Part shown: positions 22,019 to 33,988 of the stretch, piece by piece
How the letters are laid out: the number at the start of each line of letters is the position of its first letter
Numbering within the stretch: position 1 is the first letter of the stretch
Assembly (NCBI GenBank): GCA_958299035.1
Contig: CATQJL010000112.1
Span: forward strand, 62,231,823-62,295,822
DNA from: Cylicocyclus nassatus
Lineage: Eukaryota; Nematoda; Chromadorea; Rhabditida; Strongylidae
Direction: 5' to 3'
DNA: 64,000 bases
Translations under genes and position numbers: made by a program
The notes under the pieces: generated by a model
The model's database searches: none
What the model saw: the letters and a program-made list of their open reading frames with translations, nothing else
What the model was told of the DNA's origin: nothing

Positions 22019-25000
22019 TAAATAGAGTAAAGGCGATAACTTGGAAGAAAATTTTGACTATGGCTATTTTTCCACTAATTCTGCGAACATGCTCGGTGAA
22101 AGACAAAACTACCTCACAATTAGATGCATTGCAAAGAAGAGTAGGGATTGAAAATAAATTATGGATAAGAAAGCTTTCGATTCAGTTTTTTTTTTCAGAA
22201 CCAAAAGGATACGGATATGTGGAGCCAGAGTATCGTAAATAAACATCAACGTTGACCTACCTGCTGTACGAAAGACCTCTTGAACGCTTGAAGTCACTTG
22301 TTTAGACTAATTGTCGAGTAAATCCATAATTCTCATGTAGCCCTAATTGTTCTGTAGTTTTCGAATACATTGAAGAATGAACTCTGAGTTCACAAAGCGG
22401 CAAGGAATTCAGGAAAAACGCTATATTAAAGAAATAATAGAGTACAATGGAAAAGTAAAGCAATATGTTTTTGATCTACGCTGTAAGTGTATAGCTGCAG
22501 TGCCTCTTTTATTCAAGAAGGGGAGAACTTTTTTCCATTCGCTGATATGTAAAAATTCTACAGTTCATAGTACACTTTCGCTTACAAAATTTTTGATATT
22601 TTCTAACATGGATGTATTTATCCTTTGGAATAACTATTTCACAATTTAGGCTTTTTTGTGGGGTTGCTTTAGGCATACATTTATGGCTCAGTATCACAGC
22701 TGTATCGAATCCGGCTTATCAAATATAACAAAATCACTCATCGAAGTAATCTTGTACTGTATTTTGAAGTTAGGACCAGACCTGAGCAAAAGGTCAGGCA
22801 CAAGTCTTTCGTAAACGACCCCCCTTTCCAGAAAAGCTCCCAAACGACCCCCTCTTAGTCCTCTCCACCTCCGCACCTCAGAGTGTGACACTCTGGAGAA
22901 GGTAAGTCTTTCCTGCAGAGTTTTTGAATTTTAGGAGACTATGATCGGTTTTCTGTGATTACACATTACAAGTACACGCAATTTGACAGCGATTTTGATG
23001 TGAATTGTGAATTGCCCTATTGAACGAGCCAGAATTTCCTCAGGGGTGGAGTGTTTCGCTCCAAATTTTCAATGACGCAAGAGGAGGCTATGAGCTCAAT
23101 ACTCATGCTGGGAATGGACTGATTTCTGAATTTTGTAGACAAGTTAAGTGGGTCAGGTAAAGCTCAGGCGGCCTGACCTTTTGAGGGGTTGCGCCCGACC
23201 CCATTAACTTTACCTTCGAAGACGCTTTTTCACCCAAGTTTTGTAATTCGCTAGCACAAACCTCGAACATTCTACAATAGGTGTTTGAGCTTAGCTCGAC
23301 TTGTTTCGGCTTTGTGGTAATCCGCGGAGTTGACGCGCTCAAGGTGAAAAACGGATGTTTGAAATATTGGCAGTACTTCCTAATCCACTATTTGGAAGCG
23401 ATATAAATTCTAATTTCTAGTATAGACTGATAGGGAACATTACTTTGTTATGAATATAAAAAAGCTGACTTATTTCACTTTTAAAACCAAGTTGATCGTT
23501 TGGATTTCAGGTTTTTTAGACGATAACGCTAGAAAATGTAATAGGTAATGATCTGTAGTGCTAGTAGAGTGATTTGAAATGCTAATGACGAAAACTATAT
23601 TCATTTTACACAGCAAGCTTATTTGGTGGTCATAGTAGTGTCAGGTAAGGGATGGAGAATTGAAATTTGGCTGAGACTTCGATGGAGTCAATCAATACGC
23701 TGGCCACGACAGTCATTCCTTCAATTCTATCGGAGTTGTGATATGCATCTGTCTAAAGCTTTTCTTCTTCACCTTACTCGAACGTAGTACTTCCTTAGTT
23801 TTGAGCGAATTCGATTTTGATTACGACCTCCCCCCTCCCCTCAGTCTAACTACCCCCCAGAACGGGCGCGCCTGACCTCACGCTCAACTGTGGTTATAAC
23901 GGAATGCATTTTGTGAACATTTAGCAAGAACTTTTAGGTTCATGGAAGTGCAGGTGAAGTAATTTTGCATTTGCAGAGCTTTAGCAACTCATTGGTCAAT
24001 CAGTGAAGTGTTTTACACTCCATAACATCATCCGTACATACTTTACGAAAAGAAGAAACGTCTGGCTCATACTGGCCACAAAAGGAACGGCCTTCTTCAT
24101 TTATCAAAGAGCAGGCAATGAATTCGTGCGGCTTTTAGGGTTTCAAGTCATAAACACTGCTATCAAAGATTGCCAAAACAAGTAAAAAATCAAAGGAGAT
24201 TTGCATAAGAAAAAGTTGTCATGAAAGGGAAGCCTTCGAGGTGAAAGAATAGGAAAACTCATTCCCCTAATTCTTTTAAACAAGCTGCTTATGATGCATT
24301 CTTTCCTTTGAGCGTATTTATAGTGCAGATTTGCATATCTCTGAGAATCATTTTGCCATCAAAAGAATGCTTTCTATTATGGGATTTCGCTGCCATTATA
24401 TAAGGACGGGGTTTTGACATCAAATCATAGCCTTTTCATTCTTTCTATAGTTATAGTCTTGCTTCTCACAGCAAGCAATCATTTTTGCTTCTTTCCCAAT
24501 CATCGTACTCATATACCTTTCAGTGCCTAGTGGGCTACGGAAAAACATTTTGTTTTGAAGAAATATGGTAGGAACTTTGGGATGGGTTTCAAGTTATTGG
24601 GGTTCATATTTTGCCTCAAAAAGGAAGCAGAAAAATTCACTTTCACATCAAAGTAATCGGTGTTGTTATTCTAAGAAGGAATTTGCGCTACAAAATAATG
24701 CTCTTTTATAAGTATGCTTGATAGGTACACAGTACCAATGAATTTTTTTTCAATGTGAAAAAGTAATTGCACGTTGTAAAAGCTGGTAATTAATAGCTGG
24801 TAAAGGATTGTGTAGTGATACCAGCATGCGTAAAAACATTGCGACACAGATTTCCAGATTTTTTGGTTTGTTTCGAATAACCTACCTCAGTCTAGCTAGA
24901 TATCTTTACCGTCATTCTACAATAATGTAAAGTCTTCGGTTAAATGCTTTACACTACAGACTTAAGTTAAAGCCCGCTCTACACAGTGGTATCTGATACT

Positions 25001-25574
25001 CGGCAGAAGACTCCGGGGAAAGAGGGATTTTAAAAATCAAACAGTGTACAAATAATTCTTGGACAAGGATAACGAGCAAAGCGCCACAAGGCTACGATCT
25101 TCGAAGTAATTTGAGACACTTTTCACACTTCAAATGTAACAGTAGCCCGCAATCCCGAGGAAAAAAATTCGCGCGGAGCCAATTCATTTTTTATAAAATC
25201 TATTCTCTTGAGATCATTGTGATTTCTAAAAGAAAGCTATTTGCATTTTATGTGCATGCAGTGGATATGAAGACATAAAAATTATGCGAAATTGCGCCGC
25301 GACGCGCCGCCGCCGTCGTTCTTCTACGAAATCGTACCATCAACTCTATTCAAGGTCATAAGCTGCTTTTCGCGTGATATGCTTGGTTTTTGCATTCATT
25401 GTAGAGATATATACTTATTATCTGCCATAAAGTCATCTCTACAGATTCATGCAAACCTTAGCAGTAGCCTCAAGGGGTCAGAAGGATGCGACCTCTCGAT
25501 ACGAGGCATCCAGACCGCTTAAATTTTACGGGGACACACGATACTTATGTGAGGTTGTGGGGAGAGATAGCTTA
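22019..25574. other. Intergenic, possible stray exons only
   Basis: The 90-codon frame at 22377-22649 and the 60-codon frame at 24003-24185 have fairly protein-like composition. The second follows an AG at 24002 and ends in a stop. Neither has a partner exon that I can join to it. The rest is AT-rich with no repeats I can delimit. Confidence 0.3.
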
Positions 25575-25897
25575 AAGGCACTGTCTACCCAGACGATTCC
25601 CATGTTTTTGTCTTTCCGGGGCCTCTCATGTCCCTATACAAGGCAAATATGAAGTCGAGAATTGGCGGAAACCCCGACAGTCTCCCTTCCGAAGAACCCG
25701 TGGGGGAACGATGATTGGCTGAGCGAGCACGAATGGGCGGGCATTACTGGAGGAACGGTGCCGACTTGGGGTCCTCATGCCTATTCGCTATTCCGAAGCG
25801 ACATTTTACGCCGCGACTTAGGCATTTGTTCGATAGGGGGCCCTACTAACTATCTGCCAAAAGCCCGAGATCCCCGACTAAAAGTAAGCTTTGCCTT
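25575..25897. mobile_element. AAGGCAC-type inverted-repeat element, diverged
   Basis: Begins TAAAGGCACTGTCTACCC. The interior matches the element at 12751-13105 in the reverse sense (GGGGCCTCTCATGTCCC, GACTTAGGCATT). The right end TTTGCCTTTGAGC is eroded. The 139-codon frame across it is therefore not a gene. Confidence 0.6.
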
Positions 25898-26265
25898 TGA
25901 GCTGTTTGGAAAATTGGAAGTGGAAAGGAAGTTATGTTTTTGCCCAAGGAAAACAAATTTCGAGGATGGACTGCAAACGAGAGAGGAAGGAGGAATGTTG
26001 ATTTGGGAAAGGGAGGCTTGTAGGGAGACTGTGGGGGAGGGGGAGCGGAAGGGGAAAAAGAGCCTTTCTTGCCACAAGTGAATTGACTTCGGTTACCTCC
26101 ATTAGGCCAATGGAGGCAGAAGCACGGAGAGGCTTCACAAGTTTTTTTTGATAAACAAGAAAACACAAGTGTGCATAAGTAAGTAATCCTTCAGAAAATT
26201 GTCTTTTCTATTAGTTGAGAGGACGAATTGAGCTGTAGATATTGTGCTTTAAGCTCGATTTTCCT

Positions 26266-26440
26266 CTTTATATATAGAGCTGAATGTTTGTTTGTTTGCG
26301 TGAGGTCTGTATGTGCATCTGTAAGTATGTTCCGACCAATAGATCCGAGCCAAGCTTTGCACAAAGTTTTTGCAAAGTTTGAGCTACGGGGCTGGGAGTT
26401 CCCGCAACGGGATAAGTGAGCATGCTGATTACGCTAGTGG
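26266..26440 (+). mobile_element. Relic of a Helitron-like element
   Basis: Starts TCTTTATATATAGAGCTGAATG, then a TTTG repeat, the TATGTTCCGA box and GAGCTACGGGGCTGGGAGTT, as in the complete copies. It ends in GAGCATGCTGATTACG without the GC-rich 3' box, so the 3' end is truncated. It lies about 210 bases upstream of the CAP gene start. Confidence 0.6.
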
Positions 26441-26649
26441 TCAATATAATAACTACCTCAAATTCAAGACTCCCTTGATTTTTTTCGGCATTTGGACTGA
26501 ACGAAAAGAGTATACTGTCCTACCCACAGTCACGCTTGGGAATGCCATAATGCAATAATTATATATATCCGGTATTGGTCCCTTTAGCAAGAAATCGCAC
26601 AGAAAATAAAGTTTCAGACTCAGAAAAGCTGTGGTCAACTTTTGTCAAA

Positions 26650-29008
26650 ATGCTAATCATAATCGCGGTATGTTTGTCTTCTTTTTGGTTTTCGATAGAA
26701 TGACATTGTATTTGTGTTCAGGCATTGATAGCGCAAAATATATCTCCAACTCAAGGTAAGCTGCTTGGATCTTCAGTTCCCCCATGCGCACATCGTCAAT
26801 AGAGCTCAATGAACGATTCAGGAGAAGAATGCTATAACGAAACCATTGAAGACAGTGTGACAGAGTTTCATAATGAGTTGAGAAGAGATTTTGCTACCAA
26901 GGATATAAACAAGAGATACGGAGACATACCAGGCTCAAAAAGTTTGTTCAAATTGGTAAGTGATTCAGTAAACGTCAAATAATAATTAACAGCGGTAAGG
27001 CTGCGTGCATACTTGCATGTGCCAACGCCGTTACAGTGCTGTGCCAGCGCGGTTACAGTGTTGTGCGAGTGCAGAAGGTCGAGTTGTAAAAACAAAGCGC
27101 GTTTGTATGGGTTTCGGCACGGTGCTAGCACACCATTAGCACAGTGCTATCATGGCGCTGGAACGGCGCTGGCCAAGCCTGACATACGGACCATCTTGGC
27201 CTGTCTAGGCAATGGTTATAAAGGAATGGACTACCCTTTGATTCAACTGGCTTGGCGGCTCGAAGGCGGGGTTTCGTGACTTAGATAATACTAGGTAACT
27301 AGCTGGCTTACCCGGCTCCGCCGTATGTTCCGAATAGAAAATTCCATTTCTTAACCGATCCAGACCAGACTTGCCACACATACACTTCGGACCCCGGCGG
27401 GTGTCACAGTCCACTTTTCGTTATCGATCGATGTCGATTTTATCAATTTTCTTGCAAAATTTGAGCTAGGGGGCTGGAATTTGGCAGGGGGTATAATCGA
27501 GCATGCTGATCACCCCCACGGGGGTGATCGCATGCTCGATTACCCCCCTGTGCCAAATCCCAGCCCCGTAGCTCAAACTTTGCAAAAAAATCGATAAAAT
27601 CGATAAAAGTAATGCACGATTTTGAAAACTAATATTGTTTTCGGAATCCCCATGCTCACTTACCCCCCTGTGCCAACTCCCAGCCCCGTAGCTCAAATTT
27701 TGCAAAAAATCGATAAAATCGATATCGATCGATACGAAAAGTAGCCTATGACACCCGCCGGGGCCCGAAGTGTATGTGTGGCAAGTTTGGTCCGGATCGG
27801 TTCAGAAATGGAATTTTCTATTCGGAACATACGTACATACATACAGACAGACAGACAGACATACATACAGACAAACAGACATTCAGCTTTATATATAAGA
27901 TGATCAGAGAGCAGGCACGCGGGAGAGACATACCTTACTTGAGTCACGAAGCCCCGCCTTCCAGCCGCCAAGCCTGTTGAATCAAAGGTTAGTAAAATTA
28001 TTGTGACGATTTCCGAAGGCATAGCTGCTTATTATGATTTGAAATAGCGCCAACAGTTGTGTGCACACGAAAAGAGCAATCGATAATTTTAGAAAAAGTT
28101 GCAATGATTTTTCGAAGAAGTCTTCGCCTACTTGCAGAGAAATCATTTCTGAATTTTCAATTATGTAAAGTTCCCTTCTTTGACATAAATTATTCATAAA
28201 CTCTGCATATCCATTGGACCTCACAAAAATCAAACTTGAAAATTTCAAGATCACTATTTTGCTCTTCATTCTCCTGCTGCTTCTCCTCTTTCCTTTTTTT
28301 TGAGAAAACGTTAATATTTGCAGAAATATGACTGCGGTTTGGCTGCTCTTGCTGGAGCCCTCATACCCAAAGACTGCAGTAAACAAGCTCGTGACCTCTC
28401 TCCATTGGGAGTAAGCAGTAATTTCAGAAAGTGTGTTTAAAAAGAACGGTGGCAATTTTTGAACGTTTACAAATGATTTTTTCAGGTTCCGTACTGTCGG
28501 AGAAATTGTAGGAGACGATATTATCGAATATTATAACGTGACCGTTGAAGAATGGGCTACGAAGAATATCGTTCCGCTCGAATCTGATGTGATCTACAAG
28601 GATAAAAGCATGGAAGCTTTTGCTAATGTGAGATAACCAATGTTACTTCGTTAAGAAAATGAGCATGAGAGGCGGCGGTGATGTTTGAGGTCGTAGGGAC
28701 TCCTACTTAGAGGCAGTGCGGGCAAAAAATCGATTGAAAATCCATTTACCGGGGGTTATCCGCAACGCTGAATCCGAAAATCCACATTAGAAGGCGCGAA
28801 AACGGCGAGAACATGCGTTTTTTAAAGCCTTACAATTTGAAATTCGACGATCCCCGCCAAGGCTGAAAGGCAGAGTCGCTGCAGGACCCTACGATTCTGA
28901 CTGTGGCGGCATGCGTACTCTGCCACTGACACTGCCTCTAAAAGACATTTCTACGTGATAATTCGGGGGCAGAAAGGGGGGGGGGTTATCTTATATATAA
29001 AGGCTGAA

Positions 29009-29043
<35 letters not shown>

Positions 29044-32000
29044 GTGTACGTATGTTCCAAATAGAAAATTCCATTTTTGAACCGATCCGGACCAAACTTG
29101 GCACACATACACTTCGGGCCCAGGCGGGTGTCATAGGCTACTTTTCGTCATCGATCGATATCGATTTTATCGATTTTTGGCAAGATTTGAGCTACGGGGC
29201 TGGAAGTTGGCACAGGGGGGGGGGTAATCGAGAATGCTGATTACGAATATAATAATGACAGAGCCGGGCGGAGCCGGGTAAGTCAACTAGTATCTAATAT
29301 AGTTAGTCTAAAGGGATGGATGACTTGATAATAGTCAGATTTGCCATTGTACCAATGCTGTACTAGCGTCATCCAAAAGCCGTGCCAACACCGCGACGAC
29401 GGCACGACGCTATCGCGGCAATGGAACCGAGCCGGAACGGCGCCAGTACGGGCAACAATGGATGCAGGCCAAATGCAGTCAAGCGGCTAGCTTTCCCAAC
29501 GTAGCAATTTTTGCATAAAATTCTAAATAGAGGAATATTTGAGAGCCTCAGAAGATTTTTCTTGCAAAGGAATAAAAATTTCAGATGATATACTACAAAT
29601 CTATAGCCTTTGGATGCATGCACAAGAATTGCATAAATGAAGATAATGCTACTTCCTTTGCGATTGCTTGTGTGTACGGATCAGCGTAAGTTATTTTTAT
29701 CAAAAACCAGCACAATTGTGAAGATCAATTGTCTGCTACGGCTGCTGTTGTTGTCGCTTTTTTAGCCCAAAAATTGGTGAGCAGCTTTATATACCGAATC
29801 CGAAACCGAAAAATAAGAAAGGATGCACGGCACATAAGACTTGCAAAGAAGTTGTATCCGATGGTAAATGCATGACAAATGAAGAAAACACCTTAGGACC
29901 TCTTTGTGAATCTAATATGACCGAAGTAGACGGTAAGTTCCATCACAATCCTTTGCTATTACTTCATTAAATTTCATATCTCTCAAAATGTGACTGGTTT
30001 TAATTGCGAATTCTTTGGGGCTCATAACAAATTGGTAGTCGAAGCATTAACATTTTCTTGTGTTCCATAATACATTACTTCTTTTTTGCACTGTAGATCC
30101 ACACTAAGTGAAGGCGATTTATTGCACGCAAGGATAGGACGTCGCTAAGCGCTCTTTCACTCCTTGCACAATCTGCTGTCTCTTCCATGCTTCCACTATC
30201 TAATTGCAAGTAGGACGCAATCGCGTCCACTCCTTGCGTGTGACAACTCACCCTGACCAATTTTCACCCTCACACCTTTGTATGTTGATTTTTACTGTTT
30301 CGGAATCCACACAGTTTGACTATCTTGACTAAAAGATGCTGGTAAAGACCTGCAGTGAAATCGCAACTTTTTTCTTACTGTAGGATCACGGTAAGGACTC
30401 CTAGCAGAATGGCGCCTATGCAAATTGACTGCAATTTTAGCAAAGCTTCAAAATACTTACTTCTGTAATGGGATTTTTAAGGCGCTGATTTTAGCCAATA
30501 TGCGCAGGTTTGTAAAGCAAATGGTGTGGTCAGGTTTTGAAGGAGGTTTGAAAATTTTCTAGGTGCGCCTGGGCTAACTTGGAGTAAAGGTTACGCTATC
30601 TTAATGCTAATCGAGATCAGCAACATCCATTTTTGATGATAAAGTTTCAGTTTTTTTCGGATTTTTGGGACGATGATCTTGAACTTTGCAAAACCTTTTG
30701 GGATTTCCTACCGCGATCCTACTCTAAGAAACGATTTCTCGAAAATATGCAAATCACTGAAAAGTCGACGAAAGACATCGGGGCCAAAAAATCAGCGATC
30801 AAACATAGGGGACTCTTTTGGGGCACAGTTTACTTTTTAAATATTTCACATAATATTAATGAATTCACTCTTTCAGTTGAAACAACGTCGTCTACAGCCT
30901 CGACGCAATCTACGAGCACTACTCTGACTCCGACTACCACTACAACTACGACAACATCCACTTCAGCTACAGAAACTACGACAACAACCACTTCAACTAC
31001 ACCAACTACGACAACAACCACTTCTACTACACCAACTACGACAACAACCATTCCAACCACGGGGATGACTCAGGAAATGCGAGACAAAGTTATTCAGATG
31101 ATAAACTATCGCAGGTATGAGCATTAGAGCGCATTTGAACACAAAGATGGGGGAGGGGAGGGGGGGGGGGGGGACAGAGAGTTGAGCGAACCAACAACCT
31201 GCAGCTGAGGATAGATCGCGATGTAAAAAAGTAAATTAAGCACGCTTCCGTTTAGCGATATTTGCTAGGCAGTGCCGTGTGCAGTTTTTGGACTGTCCGG
31301 ATTTCCGCGCCGATGCTGTGCCAGCGCCGTCCCAGCGCCGTGTCGGGATATACGTACCCCTGCTAATCGATCGACGTTGCGGCCTAGCACCGGCAACTTT
31401 AGAGATACTTTCAAATGTCTTTCTTCCTTGTGCTATGGCTTCATCAATAGAGTTTTTATAATTAACTGAACTGATTATAAATACTCCTTTGCGAGCATTC
31501 ATTGTGAAATAACCACATTTTAGTTTCCTTTCAAAGTTTTCTCTCTCTTCATTCTGAGAAGTTTGACATTCTTTCAACCCAGGTCGCAACTGGCAAAGGG
31601 GCTCGTTAGAAATGGAATCGAAGGAAATCCAAATTGCGCCCAAGCTACAAATATGTATCAGATGGTGAGCGCTGGATTTTGTAGACGTAAAGGAATAGAG
31701 TAGACGAAAAGAATTGTCCAGTTACAAACTTGCTATCGTCATAACATCGACCGCGCGGACTGGCCGTAAATTGCGGAGTTCCCGCGGCGCGGCTTGAAAG
31801 TCACGGGAGCACGACTTGCATAATAATTTATTGTGATATTTGACCATGCGACGCGTGCTCCGCAATCTACGACTAGTCCGCGAGGTCAACGACTTGACAG
31901 TAAAAAGTCCTACAAGCAATAAAACCTTTTAGAGATACGATATGACCTTAGAAGCAGAAGCGCAAGCGGTTGCTGACACTTGCCAGGACATCGCATCCGG

Positions 32001-33006
32001 GGTGGCAACAACTTCTGGTCAAAATGCTTACGTAATGTCAACCGTAACACTACCGCTTTATGATGTCCTTGTGGAGGTGAGACAGACCGAGCAGAATCAT
32101 AATCATCACATTAAAGCTTTGATTTTCAGACGCAAAAAGTGTGGTGGTCACAAATAACTAAAAATGGCATAAATGCTCAAATGCACTATACGCAGTTTCT
32201 GGAAACAAAACCGCTGTCTCCTAGCGCTTTCACTCAGGTACATATAATCATCTCATAAGAGAAAATATACAAAAAGCTTTTTTATGCACTATTGTGCCTC
32301 AGCAATTGTCCGGAGAACATATCGCTTTCAAAGCTTACTTCTGGCGCCGATTTTGATTTCGAGGTTTAAGAATTGTTGAAAAGCAGGTCATGGAAATTAT
32401 GTTGATCGCCTTAAGTAGCAAAAACTTCGTCGACTTCTTTTGCACGATTCAAAATTTGCTAAATTGAAGGTCACTGCCGGACGAAGGCGCAAAAGCAGTA
32501 GTAGTTGAGCGGCATGAAGGCGGCGCATGCGTATCTTCTCTTGGACTGTGACTTCATGCGCTTTGTGGAATAATGCCTTCACGCCCATAGGTTTTGCGCC
32601 TTCGTCCGGCACTACCCTATAGCTCCTTCGATGAAATGAATCAAATCTTTTTAAGTGATTAAGGTTTTTTCCATTGTATTTCATTGTATCGCAGATGGCC
32701 TGGGCTAGATCCTACAAAGTCGGTTGCGGTATAAAACGCTGCAGTTTCGGCACTAGTGTCGTCTGTCGTTATAGCCCACGGTAAGGATTATTTTGCACTA
32801 AATTTTTGAAATATACTGGAAGCTTCCTATTCTGCGTTTTTAAAGAGTTATAGTCATGACAGTGTAATTTATATAAATTGTTATTTGATATGTACCTATT
32901 TTGCAGCGGCAACATCATCGGCGAGTACATCTACAACACTGGCAGTACCTGCGCTTCCTGCAGCTATTCATGCTCAGATGGACTTTGTCCAGCACCTGCG
33001 AATTAG
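26650..33006 (+). CDS. Secreted double-CAP (SCP/TAPS, ASP-1-like) protein, 13 exons, 486 aa
   Basis: Exons: 26650-26667, 26722-26755, 26822-26955, 28324-28430, 28486-28627, 29585-29685, 29766-29932, 30877-31114, 31583-31664, 31933-32076, 32130-32237, 32695-32780 and 32907-33006. They sum to 1461 bases with no internal stop, and all introns are GT..AG. Residues 1-16 are a signal peptide (MLIIIAALIAQ). CAP domain 1 spans about 24-230 (EFHNELRR, then FGCMHKNC, FAIACVYG). Residues 235-296 are almost pure Thr with Ser/Pro, a likely O-glycosylated linker. CAP domain 2 spans about 297-486 and ends GNIIGEYIYNTG..C..C plus a Cys-rich tail. Two-CAP secreted proteins are typical of hookworms and relatives, where they are released at the host-parasite interface; that role is inferred. 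Both domains lack the histidine of the usual GHFTQ motif (SAFTQ in domain 2). The exon 4 donor (GTGTGT) is the weakest call. AATAAA is at 33048. Confidence 0.88.
26995..27200. repeat. GC-rich GTGCCAGCGC repeat in CAP intron 3
   Basis: Multiple short units of the type GTGCCAACGCCG / GTGCCAGCGCGG / GCTGGAACGGCGCTGG with both orientations present. Similar segments occur in introns 5 (29345-29465) and 8 (31265-31400). Confidence 0.5.
27299..27900. mobile_element. Rearranged Helitron-like element in CAP intron 3
   Basis: The left end is CTAG plus the GC-rich TTACCCGGCTCCGCC box (the 3' end in reverse sense). The right end is the reverse of the 5' end (TTATATATAAGA). Inside, one partial copy in one orientation is followed by another in the other, meeting at GATCACCCCCACGGGGGTGATC near 27518. 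Flanking bases A and T match the Helitron rule. Total 602 bp, twice the simple copy. Confidence 0.7.
28710..28938. mobile_element. AAGGCAG-family element in CAP intron 5
   Basis: Ends GAGGCAGTGCGGGC and a diverged GACACTGCCTC, flanked by TA (28708-28709, 28939-28940). It shares TATCCGCAACGCTGAATCCG with the element at 46023-48268. Confidence 0.7.
28989..29290 (+). mobile_element. Non-autonomous Helitron-like element, complete copy in CAP intron 5
   Basis: Starts TCTTATATATAAAGGCTGAATG, continues with (CTGT)n and the box TCCAAATAGAAAATTCCA, and ends GCCGGGCGGAGCCGGGTAAG then CTAG. It is flanked by A on the left (28988) and T on the right (29291). 302 bp, about the same length as copy 1. Confidence 0.82.
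29345..29465. repeat. GC-rich repeat in CAP intron 5
   Basis: CCAATGCTGTACTAGCGTC and GGCGCCAGTACGGGCAACA form inverted ends around GTGCCAACACCGCGACGACGG-like units. Related to the intron 3 and intron 8 repeats. Confidence 0.4.
30100..30245. repeat. GGCGATTTATTGCACGCAA repeat in CAP intron 7
   Basis: GGCGATTTATTGCACGCAAG at the left and CTCCTTGCGTGTGACAA at the right are inverted. Related segments lie at about 33190-33345 and 45345-45500, where the ends read GCGATTCATCGCACGCA. Likely an inverted-repeat element of about 150 bp. Confidence 0.5.
31265..31400. repeat. GC-rich repeat in CAP intron 8
   Basis: Contains CTGTGCCAGCGCCGTCCCAGCGCCGTG, split here as GTGCCAGCGCCG and CCCAGCGCCGTG units, as in introns 3 and 5. 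The run of G at 31145-31172 precedes it. Confidence 0.4.
31735..31912. repeat. Inverted-repeat element in CAP intron 9
   Basis: CGACCGCGCGGACTGGCCGT near the left and ACTAGTCCGCGAGGTCAACG near the right are inverted, with TTGCGGAG boxes inside. A related segment lies at 41733-41895. Confidence 0.5.
32474..32614. mobile_element. Inverted-repeat element in CAP intron 11
   Basis: TGCCGGACGAAGGCGCAAAA at the left and TTTTGCGCCTTCGTCCGGCA at the right are exact inverses. CATGAAGGCG pairs inside. About 140 bp, non-coding. Confidence 0.75.
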
Positions 33007-33047
33007 AAGGCTTACAATTTTTGGCTATTGTAATAATATTTTATTGG

Positions 33048-33053
33048 AATAAA
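33048..33053 (+). promoter_or_regulatory. Polyadenylation signal of the CAP gene
   Basis: AATAAA 42 bases after the stop codon of the CAP gene, the expected distance for a nematode 3' UTR. Confidence 0.6.
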
Positions 33054-33189
33054 GTTTCAAAAGCAATTGGAATTATGAAAAAACTATGAAACTTGAATTC
33101 AAACCACCGCTTCTGATAGGATAACTCATAAACTGCCTAGCTGTCCTAGATTACCCAAAAACTGGTTTATGAAAGTGCAAGATGACTTG

Positions 33190-33341
33190 TCTGACGAAGT
33201 CAAAGAAGTCACTAAGGACGCTGAAGGCGTCTCGCTGATCGGGCCCTCTTTCACCCGTCTCGCTGTCTGCTGTCTCTCCCATGCACGAACTATTTTGGTT
33301 GGACGCAATGGCGTCCAGTCTGTGTGTGCGATGAATCGCCC
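33190..33341. repeat. GCGATTCATCGC-type repeat
   Basis: The right edge GTGTGTGCGATGAATCGCCC and the internal GGACGCAATGGCGTCC match the elements near 30100 and 45345. It directly abuts the next inverted-repeat element at 33345. Confidence 0.45.
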
Positions 33342-33344
33342 ATA

Positions 33345-33787
33345 AAGGCAGCGTCCGGGCAAAATTTCGTCTCTCATGTTTCTGCCATTCTGGGGCCTTT
33401 CCGTAGCCCTGATTACAGTTGTAAAGTCCAAATTGTTCAAAACCCCCAGAAAACCCGATTCTTGGGGCCTTTTCTTCAAGGAGCGGACGAGTTTCGGATT
33501 GCTCGTCCCCGTCGTCATGCCAGCGAGAGGGCTGCAACTGCACGGATGCAGTTGCATTGCAATGTGCAGTGCAACTGCAATGCAACTGCAACTGCACATC
33601 TGCGTGAGCACTCGTCCTCGGGGTGGTTTGTGATACGAAGGGGCGGTTTGTGATACGTATCACAAGCCCGTATCTTCTTTCAGAGGCAACATCAAAGGAT
33701 CGGATCAACACAGATCGGATACTCATAAGCCCCTCTTTAATACTATATGCTAACCTGAGTGGACGGATCTTGCCCGAACGCTGCCTA
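33345..33787. mobile_element. AAGGCAG-family inverted-repeat element
   Basis: Left AAGGCAGCGTCCGGGCAAAA, right end the inverse of a slightly diverged version (GCCCGAACGCTGCCTA), flanked by TA (33343-33344, 33788-33789). The middle holds a dense run of TGCAGTTGCA / GCAACTGCA units (33530-33600). The long frames on both strands are due to this. Confidence 0.75.
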
Positions 33788-33988
33788 TATGAACAGCAGG
33801 ATAATTACATTTGTTAGTTACAAACGAGGTGAGCAGTGATTAGAACCATAAGTACAGTCATTACGAGAAAAGAGGATGGTGCGCTGAATCCGCTAACAAA
33901 CGCAACGATGCTTTCGACACTTTGTGTTATAAATTTAGTTGTCTCGAATGCAGCGTAAAAGGGCGCATTGTGCTGGCATGTGAGTGTA

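Noticed and set aside
25662..26081. 139-codon plus-strand frame
   Set aside because: Its first half is an inverted-repeat element that recurs at 12751-13105, and its second half is purine-rich low-complexity sequence.
30830..31060. Minus-strand valine-rich frame of 76 codons
   Set aside because: It is the complement of the threonine-codon run in CAP exon 8.
33500..33610. Possible tandem TGCAGTTGCA array resembling a satellite or CRISPR-like repeat
   Set aside because: Units are short, irregular, partly palindromic and confined to the middle of one inverted-repeat element; no spacers of constant size.
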